A DNA stretch of 64,000 bases, taken from contig NZ_ATZJ01000017.1 in assembly GCF_000428145.1 (NCBI RefSeq), positions 1 to 64,000 on the forward strand, given 5' to 3'. Position numbers and translations under genes: made by a program. Below, one piece after another: positions 17,415-26,086 of the stretch (position 1 is the first letter of the stretch; every line of letters begins with the position of its first letter). Origin of the DNA: Chitinilyticum litopenaei DSM 21440. GTDB taxonomy: Bacteria; Pseudomonadota; Gammaproteobacteria; Burkholderiales; Chitinibacteraceae. Under the pieces are notes generated by a model. The model saw only the letters and a program-made list of their open reading frames with translations, ran no database searches and was not told the DNA's origin.

Positions 17415-17614
17415 TGGTGGCATCCGCGCAGACTGGCAAGCCAGATACAGCCAGAAATGGCAGTAGGCATGCGGCATGCCAACCCAACGCCCTCGCAAGC
17501 AGACTGGCAGCGCAGTTGGCGATTTTGCAAGCTTTGCACCATAGTAAATTCAGGTGACAGGCAGCTGACTGGCTTGCAGGTCTTTATCGCGCCGGATTGC
17601 TAGAGGAGAGCCCC

Positions 17615-17980
17615 ATGTCCAAACGAGTCTTGACCGTTGATGATTCCGCATCCATTCGCCAGATGGTTGCCTTTACCCTCAAAAGCGCCGGCTATGACGT
17701 AACGGAGGCTGTGGACGGCAATGCGGGCCTCAACCAGGCCAAAACCCAGAGCTTTGATCTGGTACTCACCGATCAGAACATGCCCGGTATGGATGGGCTG
17801 ACCCTGATTCGCAATCTGCGCACGCTCCCGGATTACGCTACCACCCCCATCCTGATGCTGACCACGGAAGCCAGCGACAGCATGAAGCAGCAGGGACGTG
17901 CAGTCGGTGCCACCGGCTGGCTGGTCAAGCCCTTTGATCCGCAAAAGTTGCTGGAAGTGACCCGCAAGGTGATTGGCTGA
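17615..17980 (+). CDS. cheY: Chemotaxis response regulator CheY
   Basis: The 121-residue single receiver domain has the acidic pair DD at 9-10, phospho-acceptor Asp53 (LTDQNMPGMDG) and Lys105 (KPFDP). It starts at the ATG at 17615 behind GAGGAG. As CheY it would carry phosphate from CheA to the flagellar switch, whose FliG is encoded downstream. It is the first gene of the che operon; cheA starts 28 nt after its stop. Confidence 0.93.
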   Translation: MSKRVLTVDDSASIRQMVAFTLKSAGYDVTEAVDGNAGLNQAKTQSFDLVLTDQNMPGMDGLTLIRNLRTLPDYATTPILMLTTEASDSMKQQGRAVGATGWLVKPFDPQKLLEVTRKVIG

Positions 17981-18008
17981 ACGCCCCCCAGGCAGTCTAG
18001 GAGTTGTC

Positions 18009-20162
18009 ATGACCATCGACATGAGCCAGTTCATCGGGGTGTTCTTTGATGAAACCGCCGAACACCTGGCAAGCATGGAAGCGCTGCTGCTGCAGCTCGA
18101 CCCCACCGCACCGGATGACGAAGCACTGAATGCCATTTTTCGCGCCGCGCATTCCATCAAGGGCGGGGCGGCGACCTTCGGATTCAATGACCTCGCCGAG
18201 GTGACCCATACGCTGGAAAACCTGCTCGACCGCTTGCGCAAGCACGAATTGCCACTGCAGCAGGTGATGATCGAAGTTTTCCTGCAGGCCGGGGATGTTT
18301 TGCGCGGGATGCTGGATGCGCATCGCGGCTATGGCAGTGCCGACCCCGCTGCAATTGCCGGCGTCAGTGCGCGCTTGTCCGAGCTGGTGGCGCATCCGGC
18401 CGGGATGGTTGCGGATTCCGGCAAGCCGCATGGCGCGCAGGCCACTGCCAGTGGTGTGACTGGGCATCTCCACATTGCTCAGGGTCCCGAGTGCGAGATT
18501 GAGCGCTTGCGGCAAAGCATTCGCGTGTATGGCGACATACTGTCCGACAGCCCTGGCAATACGTCTGGTGAATATCGTTTCCATCTCTGCTTGCAGCGGC
18601 CGGTACAGGACTTGTTTGATGAACTGGAATTCGTCATCGCACCCGAACGTTTGCAATGGCTGCCCGAAGCCGTTGCCATTGCGCCTCGGGACGGTTTGGC
18701 CGATCCAGACGACGGCTATGGTTTTTTCACAGAAGTAAGCAAGACGCAGCCGGTCGTGGCTGACGATGGTGAAGCGTTTGGTTTCTTTGTGCCTTTGCCG
18801 CCATCCGTCCACCAGGAACAGGCCGCAGGGGATGGTTACGGCTTTTTCACGCCCATTGCGTCACCGGCTCCCGCCGCAGAGCTCGCGCCCGCAGTGAGCC
18901 CGCCGCCTGCACCTGAACCGGCTGTGCGCGCACTTGCCGGCAAGGCAGGTGCTGCGAAGACGCCGCAGGAATCGTCAATCCGTGTTGGTGTCGAGAAGGT
19001 GGATCAACTGCTCAATCTGGTCGGTGAGTTGGTCATCACACAGTCGATGCTGGCGCAAAACGCCAGCCACCTGGATCCGGCCCAGCACGATCTGCTGATC
19101 AGCGGGGTGCAGCAACTGGAGCGCAATACCCGGGAGCTGCAGGAAGCGGTGATGTCGATCCGCATGATGCCGATTTCTGCTGTATTCAGCCGCTTTCCAC
19201 GCCTGATTCATGATCTGGCCGGCAAACTCGACAAGCAGGTCGAGCTGCGCTTGCTGGGCGAACAGACCGAGCTCGACAAGGGTTTTATTGAAAAACTTGC
19301 CGACCCACTGACGCACCTGGTGCGCAACAGCCTTGATCACGGCATCGAAGCCCCGGAGATTCGCCGCGCCAAGGGCAAGCCGGAAGTGGGCACGCTAACC
19401 CTGAAGGCCTTCCATCAGGGCGGGAGCATTGTCATCGAAGTGCGTGACGATGGGGCGGGCCTGAATCGCGAGCGGATTCTTGCCAAGGCGCGCGAACGCG
19501 GCATGGCAGTCAGCGAAAGCATGCCGGATGCGGAAGTCTGGCAGCTGATTTTCGAGGCCGGCTTTTCGACGGCAGCGACGGTAACCGATGTGTCAGGACG
19601 TGGCGTGGGCATGGATGTGGTGCGCCGCAATATCCAGTCCATGGGCGGGCGAATTGACATCGAATCCATGCTGGATGTCGGCTCGACCATCAGCATCCGT
19701 TTGCCGCTGACGCTGGCCATTCTGGATGGCATGTCGGTGCAGGTGGGCGACGAAATCTACATTGTTCCGCTGTCGTTCATCGTCGAATCCCTGCAGCCCT
19801 CGGCCGACGTGGTGAAAACCGTTACCGGACAGGGGCGCGTGATCAATGTGCGTGGCGATTACTTGCCGGTGATTGCCCTGCATGATGTCTTCAATATTCC
19901 TTCCCGGCTCAGCACTTACCAGCAAGGCCTGATGATCATTCTGGAAGCGGATGGTCAGCAGGTTGCACTGTTTGTCGACGACTTGCTGGGGCAGCACCAG
20001 GTCGTGGTGAAAAACCTTGAAACCAACTACCGCAAGGTCGCCGGCGTGGCCGGCGCCACCATCATGGGTGATGGGCGGGTGGCATTCATTCTTGATGTTT
20101 CGGCCTTGGTCAGGCTGGCGCAAAAACCATCGCAAGCAGTGGCGTTTGCGCAGCCCGCCTGA
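18009..20162 (+). CDS. cheA: Chemotaxis histidine kinase CheA
   Basis: The 717-residue kinase starts at the ATG at 18009, with AGGAG 5-9 nt upstream. It has the HPt domain with phospho-His48 (AAHSIKGGA), a long linker, the dimerization domain (about 325-390), the ATPase domain (N-box LVRNSLDHGIE, G1 DDGAGL, G2 GRGVGMD) and a CheW-like end. The linker has three copies of a (G/A)-(Y/F)-GFF motif at 236-240, 256-260 and 276-280, exactly 20 residues apart. Their role is unknown. The usual order cheY-cheA-cheW supports the assignment. Confidence 0.96.
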   Translation: MTIDMSQFIGVFFDETAEHLASMEALLLQLDPTAPDDEALNAIFRAAHSIKGGAATFGFNDLAEVTHTLENLLDRLRKHELPLQQVMIEVFLQAGDVLRGMLDAHRGYGSADPAAIAGVSARLSELVAHPAGMVADSGKPHGAQATASGVTGHLHIAQGPECEIERLRQSIRVYGDILSDSPGNTSGEYRFHLCLQRPVQDLFDELEFVIAPERLQWLPEAVAIAPRDGLADPDDGYGFFTEVSKTQPVVADDGEAFGFFVPLPPSVHQEQAAGDGYGFFTPIASPAPAAELAPAVSPPPAPEPAVRALAGKAGAAKTPQESSIRVGVEKVDQLLNLVGELVITQSMLAQNASHLDPAQHDLLISGVQQLERNTRELQEAVMSIRMMPISAVFSRFPRLIHDLAGKLDKQVELRLLGEQTELDKGFIEKLADPLTHLVRNSLDHGIEAPEIRRAKGKPEVGTLTLKAFHQGGSIVIEVRDDGAGLNRERILAKARERGMAVSESMPDAEVWQLIFEAGFSTAATVTDVSGRGVGMDVVRRNIQSMGGRIDIESMLDVGSTISIRLPLTLAILDGMSVQVGDEIYIVPLSFIVESLQPSADVVKTVTGQGRVINVRGDYLPVIALHDVFNIPSRLSTYQQGLMIILEADGQQVALFVDDLLGQHQVVVKNLETNYRKVAGVAGATIMGDGRVAFILDVSALVRLAQKPSQAVAFAQPA

Positions 20163-20187
20163 AGGTACCTTCAAAGGAGGAGCTGGT

Positions 20188-20661
20188 GTGGAACAGATAC
20201 ATGATGGGGTAAATCAGGAATTACTAGTGTTTACCTTGGGTGCAGAGGAATACGGTATAGATATCCTCAAGGTGCAGGAAATACGCGGATACGATGCCGT
20301 CACTGCCATCGCCAATGCGCCATCTTTCATCAAGGGGGTCATCAACCTGCGCGGCAATATCGTGCCCATTGTTGATCTGCGGATCAAATTCCAGCTGGGC
20401 AATGTCACGTATGACCAGTTCACCGTGGTCATCATTCTCAGCCTGGTGGGGCGTACCGTTGGCGTCGTCGTGGATGGTGTTTCTGATGTGGTAACCCTGG
20501 AGCAGGAGCAAATCCGCCCCGCTCCCGAGTTTGGCGCGGTGCTTGATACCAGCTTCATGCGCGGGCTGGGTACGCTGGACGAACGCATGATCATTCTTCT
20601 TGATATCGAAAAGCTGATGACCAGCAGCGAAATGGCGCTGTTTGAAGAAATGGCAGCATGA
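20188..20661 (+). CDS. cheW: Chemotaxis adaptor CheW
   Basis: This 157-residue coupling protein links chemoreceptors to CheA. The start is probably GTG at 20188, with AAAGGAGG placed 6 nt before it, directly after cheA. It has the SH3-like CheW fold: QELLVFTLGAEEYGIDILKVQEIRGY, then FIKGVINLRGNIVPIVDLR and VVVDGVSDV. The mcp gene begins 25 nt after its stop. Confidence 0.95.
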   Translation: MEQIHDGVNQELLVFTLGAEEYGIDILKVQEIRGYDAVTAIANAPSFIKGVINLRGNIVPIVDLRIKFQLGNVTYDQFTVVIILSLVGRTVGVVVDGVSDVVTLEQEQIRPAPEFGAVLDTSFMRGLGTLDERMIILLDIEKLMTSSEMALFEEMAA

Positions 20662-20686
20662 CCATCTCCTCCCACAGGATACAACA

Positions 20687-23443
20687 ATGAAAAAAATGAC
20701 ATTCAATGCGCGACTGCTGCTCGGCCTCGGGCTGCTGATGATTATCCTGTTGGTGGTGGTGGTGGCTTCCCATCTCGCCGCACGTCAGGCGCAACGCTCC
20801 AGCCTCACACTGACCAGCGAGCATTTGCCCCACTTGCTGGAAGCCCAGCATATTTTCGACGAAGTGAACACCATCGCCCGGGCCTTGCGCAATATGCAGA
20901 TCCTGGGCCAGGAAGGCGGCACGCAAGCCCTCGACGAAGAATGGCGGCGTGTGCTGGCCTCACGGGAAGAAATCAAGAAAACCCTCGACACCTGGGAGAC
21001 CCAGGCCAAGATCAGCCAGGATACGGTTTCCCTGGCGCGCATTGCCGCAATCCGCCAGAAGCGCGACGGTTTTGTAAATGCCCAGATCCAGTACAAGAGC
21101 ATGCTGGACCGTGGTGACTTCGCAGGAGGCAGGGCGCTCATCCTCGGCGACTTGCGCGAGCAATACAATGATTATCGAGACACGATCCTTGCCGGCGTTG
21201 AAGAACAGCGCAAGGCAGCGGTGACGGCTGCAACGTCGATCAACGAACAGTCTGCCAGCAGCGCGGGGCTGATTGCCGTCGTCGGGATTGGCGGCATCCT
21301 GCTCGGCCTAGTGCTCACGGTCATCCTGTTCCGGCGTGTCCGGGTTGATCTGGGGGGCAGTTATGAAGGCCTGCAGGACGTCGCGCGTGGTTTGCAGCAG
21401 GGGAACTATCAGCAGCCCATCGCACTGGCGGCCAATGATCAGGGCAGTCTGATGGCGGTGCTCAAGCATCTGCAGGATCAGTTGCGGGCCGCCGATGTGC
21501 TGGCCCGCGAGAACGCCCGCATCCGCACCGCGCTGGATTCGGTCTCGACCAGCGTGATGATTGCCGATGTGGATCGCAACATCGTCTATGTAAATCCCGC
21601 GCAACAGCGGCTTCTGCTTGAGGCGGAGAGTGATTTGCGGGCTGTGTTGCCGCAGTTTGATGCACGCCGCATTATCGGTGTGAATATCGACAGCTTCCAC
21701 AAGACGCCCGCGCATCAGCGTGGCTTGCTGGATAGGCTGGATCGGGAATTCAAGACCCTTATCACCGTCGGTGCCCGCAATTTTGCGCTGACCATCAACC
21801 CGGTGGTCGGCAGTGATGGCGTGCGTGCCGGTTTTGCCGTCGAATGGGTCGATCAGACCGAAATTCTCAAGCAGCAGATCAGGGAGCAGAAGGCCGCCGA
21901 TGAGAAGGCCAGGATTCTCGGCGCGCTGGAGTCCACGTCGACCAATGTGATGATTGCCGATGCCGAGCGCACCATCATTTACATGAACAAGGCCGTGCGC
22001 GAGATGCTGACCGAGGCCCAGGCCGATTTGCGCAAGGCCTTGCCGAATTTCGATGTGAACCGCATTCTCGGCGGCAGCATGGATGTGTTTCACCGCAACC
22101 CGGCGCATCAGGCCAATCTGCTGGCTTCCCTGACCAGCCAGTACCGTGCCCAGATCGTGGTGGGCGGGCGTACTTTCCGCCTGATTGCCAGCCCCATCTT
22201 CAATGATCAGGGCGTACGTCTGGGGACCGTGGTGGAGTGGCTGGACCGTACCGCCGAGGTGGCAGTGGAGAAGGAAGTGGCTGACATGGTTTCGGCAGCA
22301 GTGGACGGTGATTTTTCGCGTCGTATCGAGCTGGCGGACAAGGAGGGCTTCTTCCGCATGCTGGGCGAAAACATGAATCTGCTGCTGCAGACCAATGAAC
22401 GCAGTATCAGCGAGGTGGCTGGCGTCTTGTCCGAATTGGCCAAGGGCAATCTGACCAAACGCGTCGATGGCGATTACAAGGGCTTGCTGGGTCGCCTCAA
22501 GGACGACTGCAACCAGACCATCGAGCGCCTGGCCGAAATCGTGCTGCAAATCAAGCAGGCGGCCGGAACAATCAATACGGCTGCCAAGGAAATTGCGGCG
22601 GGCAATGGCAATCTGTCGGCGCGTACCGAGCAGCAGGCCGCCAGCCTGGAAGAAACAGCCTCCAGCATGGAGGAACTGACAAGCACGGTGCGGCAGAATG
22701 CCGAAAATGCGCGTCAGGCCAATCAACTGGCGATCGGCGCCTCTGATATTGCAGTGCGTGGTGGCGAGGTGGTCGGGCAGGTTGTGTCCACCATGTCGGA
22801 AATCAACGATAGCGCCAAGAAAATCGTCGACATCATCACGGTCATCGACGGGATTGCCTTCCAGACCAATATCCTTGCGCTGAATGCGGCTGTCGAAGCC
22901 GCGCGGGCGGGTGAGCAGGGGCGTGGCTTTGCCGTGGTCGCATCCGAAGTGCGCAGTCTGGCCCAGCGTTCTGCCGGCGCAGCCAAGGAAATCAAGGCCC
23001 TGATCGGTGATTCGGTGATCAAGGTGGACAGTGGCAGCCGCCTTGTCGACCAGGCTGGACAGACCATCAAGGAGGTGGTGCTGGCCGTGCGCCGGGTAAC
23101 CGATCTGATGAGCGAAATTTCGGCGGCGTCGCTTGAGCAGAGCGCCGGCATCGAGCAAGTGAACAAGGCCGTCACGGCCATGGATGAAAATACCCAGCAG
23201 AATGCCGCACTCGTGGAAGAGGCCGCTGCTGCGGCCGAGAGCCTGGAAGAGCAGGCCGGCGCACTCGCCGTTGCCGTAGGTGCCTTCCAGTTGGCTCGCG
23301 AGCACGCCATGGCGCGCCATGCCATTCCGGCGGCACCGGCGGGCTCCTCCAGGGGCAGCAGGCCGTCGGGAGCGGCTGCTGGACAGTCCATGCGCAATAT
23401 GCCCAAACCGGTGGCTGAGGGTGATGATTGGGAAGAGTTTTGA
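20687..23443 (+). CDS. Chemoreceptor with tandem PAS-like modules and a CheR tether
   Basis: The 918-residue receptor has two membrane helices (about 9-31 and 193-216) around a 160-residue four-helix periplasmic domain. In the cytoplasm follow two homologous PAS-like modules (about 278-392 and 408-522), each with a (V/I)MIAD start, an FH-(K/R)-x-PAHQ segment and an (A/V)VEW-(V/L)-D end; then a HAMP-like link, and the signalling hairpin with its tip at FQTNILALNAAVEAARAG. It ends in DWEEF, a W-x-x-F pentapeptide of the type that tethers CheR and CheB. cheR overlaps its stop codon. Ligand unknown. Confidence 0.93.
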   Translation: MKKMTFNARLLLGLGLLMIILLVVVVASHLAARQAQRSSLTLTSEHLPHLLEAQHIFDEVNTIARALRNMQILGQEGGTQALDEEWRRVLASREEIKKTLDTWETQAKISQDTVSLARIAAIRQKRDGFVNAQIQYKSMLDRGDFAGGRALILGDLREQYNDYRDTILAGVEEQRKAAVTAATSINEQSASSAGLIAVVGIGGILLGLVLTVILFRRVRVDLGGSYEGLQDVARGLQQGNYQQPIALAANDQGSLMAVLKHLQDQLRAADVLARENARIRTALDSVSTSVMIADVDRNIVYVNPAQQRLLLEAESDLRAVLPQFDARRIIGVNIDSFHKTPAHQRGLLDRLDREFKTLITVGARNFALTINPVVGSDGVRAGFAVEWVDQTEILKQQIREQKAADEKARILGALESTSTNVMIADAERTIIYMNKAVREMLTEAQADLRKALPNFDVNRILGGSMDVFHRNPAHQANLLASLTSQYRAQIVVGGRTFRLIASPIFNDQGVRLGTVVEWLDRTAEVAVEKEVADMVSAAVDGDFSRRIELADKEGFFRMLGENMNLLLQTNERSISEVAGVLSELAKGNLTKRVDGDYKGLLGRLKDDCNQTIERLAEIVLQIKQAAGTINTAAKEIAAGNGNLSARTEQQAASLEETASSMEELTSTVRQNAENARQANQLAIGASDIAVRGGEVVGQVVSTMSEINDSAKKIVDIITVIDGIAFQTNILALNAAVEAARAGEQGRGFAVVASEVRSLAQRSAGAAKEIKALIGDSVIKVDSGSRLVDQAGQTIKEVVLAVRRVTDLMSEISAASLEQSAGIEQVNKAVTAMDENTQQNAALVEEAAAAAESLEEQAGALAVAVGAFQLAREHAMARHAIPAAPAGSSRGSRPSGAAAGQSMRNMPKPVAEGDDWEEF

Positions 23444-24324
23444 GTGACGTGGAGCCCGGCTTTGTCGTGAGCAATCTTGACGAGCGCGAATTTGGCTATA
23501 CCGCCCGGGATTTTTCCCGGGTCGTTGCTCTGATTCGCGCGCATGCCGGGATCCAGCTGAACCCGAGCAAGGAGCAAATGGTATACAGCCGCCTGGTCAG
23601 GCGGTTGCGCGCCTGCGGGGCAAATTCGTTTCGAGAGTATCTGGATCGCCTCGAGAGCGAGCCAGCAAGCCCGGAATGGCAGTCCTTCATCAATGCCCTG
23701 ACCACCAATCTGACGGCTTTTTTTCGCGAGCCACACCACTTTGAATTGCTGCGCCAACATCTGGTCGCGCGCGCATCACAAGACGCATACCGGATCTGGT
23801 GTGCCGCCGCATCGACAGGTGAGGAGCCGTATAGCCTTGCAGCCACTGTTTACAAAGGGCTGCAGGGCGATACCCGGCAGGTTGAAATTATTGCATCGGA
23901 TCTGGATACCCAGGTGCTGGCCACGGCACGGCAAGGCGTCTACCCGCTGGAGCGGCTTGAGTCATTTGGCCTGGCAGAACGGCGAGCCTATTTTCTCAAG
24001 GGCAGAGGCCCCAATGCCGGCAAGGCGCTGGTGCGGCAGGAGTTGCGCCAAATGATCGAATTTCGTCAGATCAATCTGTTGCACGATGATTGGGGGCTTG
24101 CCGGTCTGTTCGATGCAGTCTTTTGCCGTAATGTCATGATTTATTTTGATCAGGCCACTCAGCGCAAGATTCTCGAGAAAATTGCTGGCTTGCTGAAGCC
24201 CGATGGACTTTTGTGCGTCGGCCATTCCGAAAGCCTGCATTTCATGGGCAGGCTGTTCAAACCGTGCGGTCGTACGGCGTATGTGCTGCATCCTGGAGCC
24301 GAGGATGTCAGGATGGGGCGATGA
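23440..24324 (+). CDS. cheR: Chemoreceptor methyltransferase CheR
   Basis: CheR adds methyl groups from SAM to receptor glutamates. It has the N-terminal helical domain and the SAM domain with WCAAASTGEEPYSLA, IIASDLDTQVL and FCRNVMIYFD. The start is uncertain: TTG at 23440 overlaps the receptor stop and has GGAAG upstream; TTG at 23428 or GTG at 23449 are alternatives in the same frame. The overlap with a receptor ending in DWEEF suggests the two proteins work as a pair. The next gene, cheD, overlaps by ATGA. Confidence 0.93.
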   Translation: MSDVEPGFVVSNLDEREFGYTARDFSRVVALIRAHAGIQLNPSKEQMVYSRLVRRLRACGANSFREYLDRLESEPASPEWQSFINALTTNLTAFFREPHHFELLRQHLVARASQDAYRIWCAAASTGEEPYSLAATVYKGLQGDTRQVEIIASDLDTQVLATARQGVYPLERLESFGLAERRAYFLKGRGPNAGKALVRQELRQMIEFRQINLLHDDWGLAGLFDAVFCRNVMIYFDQATQRKILEKIAGLLKPDGLLCVGHSESLHFMGRLFKPCGRTAYVLHPGAEDVRMGR

Positions 24325-24932
24325 CTGATTTCATCCAGCAGGTCATGAGTCCTGCGATCTATTTTGACCGGAATTTCGGGGTGGAAGCCGCGAAAATCCT
24401 GCCTGGCGAGTATTACACCACCGGACGGGACATGGTCATTGTCACGGTGCTGGGCTCCTGTGTAGCGGCCTGCCTGCGTGACCCGGTCAGCGGTATCGGC
24501 GGGATGAATCATTTCATGCTGCCGGATACAGGGGACAGCCTGGCGGAAATGAACGGCTTGCCGACGCGTTATGGCACCTATGCAATGGAAATGCTGATCA
24601 ATCAGCTCCTGAAAATGGGAGCGCAGCGCCATCGGCTGGAAGCCAAGATTTTTGGCGGCGGCAAGGTCTTGCAGGGGTTTACCCTAGCCGATGTCGGCGG
24701 CAAGAACGCCATGTTCGTCAAGCATTTTCTTGCGCTGGAAGAAATACCCGTACTGGCGGAAGATTTGCTCGATATTTATCCCCGCAAGGTGTATTTCTTT
24801 GCGAAAACCGGGCGTGTGCTGGTGAAGAAACTGCGTTCCGTGCACAATAATACGATCATCGAGCGGGAAAAAGACTACAGTGCCCGCCTTCGCTACGAAG
24901 CGCCCACCGGCGATGTGGAACTGTTTGGCTGA
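24321..24932 (+). CDS. cheD: Chemoreceptor glutamine deamidase CheD
   Basis: This 203-residue protein deamidates receptor glutamines to glutamates. The catalytic Cys47 (TVLGSCVAAC) and His64 (GGMNHFMLP) are present, as is the conserved AKIFGGG segment. It starts with the ATGA that ends cheR. The order cheR-cheD-cheB is standard. The length matches beta- and gammaproteobacterial CheD. Confidence 0.95.
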   Translation: MTDFIQQVMSPAIYFDRNFGVEAAKILPGEYYTTGRDMVIVTVLGSCVAACLRDPVSGIGGMNHFMLPDTGDSLAEMNGLPTRYGTYAMEMLINQLLKMGAQRHRLEAKIFGGGKVLQGFTLADVGGKNAMFVKHFLALEEIPVLAEDLLDIYPRKVYFFAKTGRVLVKKLRSVHNNTIIEREKDYSARLRYEAPTGDVELFG

Positions 24933-24950
24933 CCGGAGCGAAAACGAACG

Positions 24951-26033
24951 ATGACTCGCAAGATTCGCGTAGTGGTGGTTGACGATTCTGCATTGATTCG
25001 CAGTTTGCTGCGCGAGATCATCAACGCCGGCAAGGACATGGAATGTGTTGGCGTTGCGCAGGATCCGCTGGTGGCGCGGGAACGCATACGCGAGCTGGAT
25101 CCGGATGTCATTACGCTGGATGTGGAAATGCCGAAAATGGACGGACTGGAATTTCTGTCCAGGCTCATGCGCCTCAAGCCCAAGCCGGTCATCATGGTCT
25201 CGTCACTGACGGAAAAGGGAACCGAAGTTGCATTGCGTGCGCTTGAACTTGGGGCTATCGATATTGTTGCCAAACCAAAACTGGATCTTGTTGCGGGCAT
25301 GACCAGTTATTCCGATGAAATCCGCGAGAAAATCCGCGCTGCAGCGCAAGCCTCCATCGGCAGGCTCGATCCGATCGCCGTGCCTCCCAGTCATACTGCC
25401 GATGCTGTGCTGCCCAAATCATCACGCCCTTTGCTGAAATCCGAAAAGCTGATCATCGTTGGGGCATCAACAGGGGGTACTGAGGCGCTCAAGGAATTCT
25501 TGCAGCCGATGCCAGCCGATGCTCCGGCAATCCTGATTGCGCAGCACATGCCCGAACTGTTCACCCGATCCTTTGCTGCGCGGCTGGATTCCCTTTGTCG
25601 CATCACTGTAAAGGAGGCCGAGCAGGGCGAGCGCATTCTGCCCGGGCATGCTTACATCGCGCCGGGGCATTCTCACTTGCTGCTCGGCGTTTCTGGCGCC
25701 AACTACGTCTGCGAGTTGTCGCAGGCGCCGCCGGTGAACCGGCATCGTCCGTCGGTCGATGTACTGTTTCGTTCGGCGGCCAATCTGGCGGGTCGGAATG
25801 CAATTGGCGTCATTTTGACCGGCATGGGCAAGGATGGCGCGCAAGGCATGCTGGAAATGAAGCAAGCCGGCGCTTACAACTTTGCCCAGAATGAGCAAAG
25901 CTGTGTGGTCTTTGGCATGCCCAAGGAGGCCATTGCTCTCGGTGGGGTTGATGAAGTGCTCGATTTGCGCGAAATAGCTCCGCGTGTGCTCGCCTGGGTC
26001 CGGCAGCAGGGCAGTCGCGCTACCCGTATCTGA
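24951..26033 (+). CDS. cheB: Chemotaxis methylesterase CheB
   Basis: The 360-residue protein has a receiver domain with Asp57 (ITLDVEMPKMDG) and a methylesterase domain with the triad Ser173 (GASTGG), His199 (AQHMPE) and Asp295 (GMGKDGA). Phosphorylated by CheA, it removes receptor methyl groups and resets sensitivity. It is 18 nt behind cheD and completes the adaptation set with cheR. Confidence 0.96.
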   Translation: MTRKIRVVVVDDSALIRSLLREIINAGKDMECVGVAQDPLVARERIRELDPDVITLDVEMPKMDGLEFLSRLMRLKPKPVIMVSSLTEKGTEVALRALELGAIDIVAKPKLDLVAGMTSYSDEIREKIRAAAQASIGRLDPIAVPPSHTADAVLPKSSRPLLKSEKLIIVGASTGGTEALKEFLQPMPADAPAILIAQHMPELFTRSFAARLDSLCRITVKEAEQGERILPGHAYIAPGHSHLLLGVSGANYVCELSQAPPVNRHRPSVDVLFRSAANLAGRNAIGVILTGMGKDGAQGMLEMKQAGAYNFAQNEQSCVVFGMPKEAIALGGVDEVLDLREIAPRVLAWVRQQGSRATRI

Positions 26034-26086
26034 GGCTTGGGCGTACAGCAAAGACTTGAAATGCAACCTGGACAAAATGCACTTTG

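Noticed and set aside
21308..23320. Minus-strand frame of 670 codons
   Set aside because: Antisense shadow of the chemoreceptor gene, without a ribosome site or recognisable domain.
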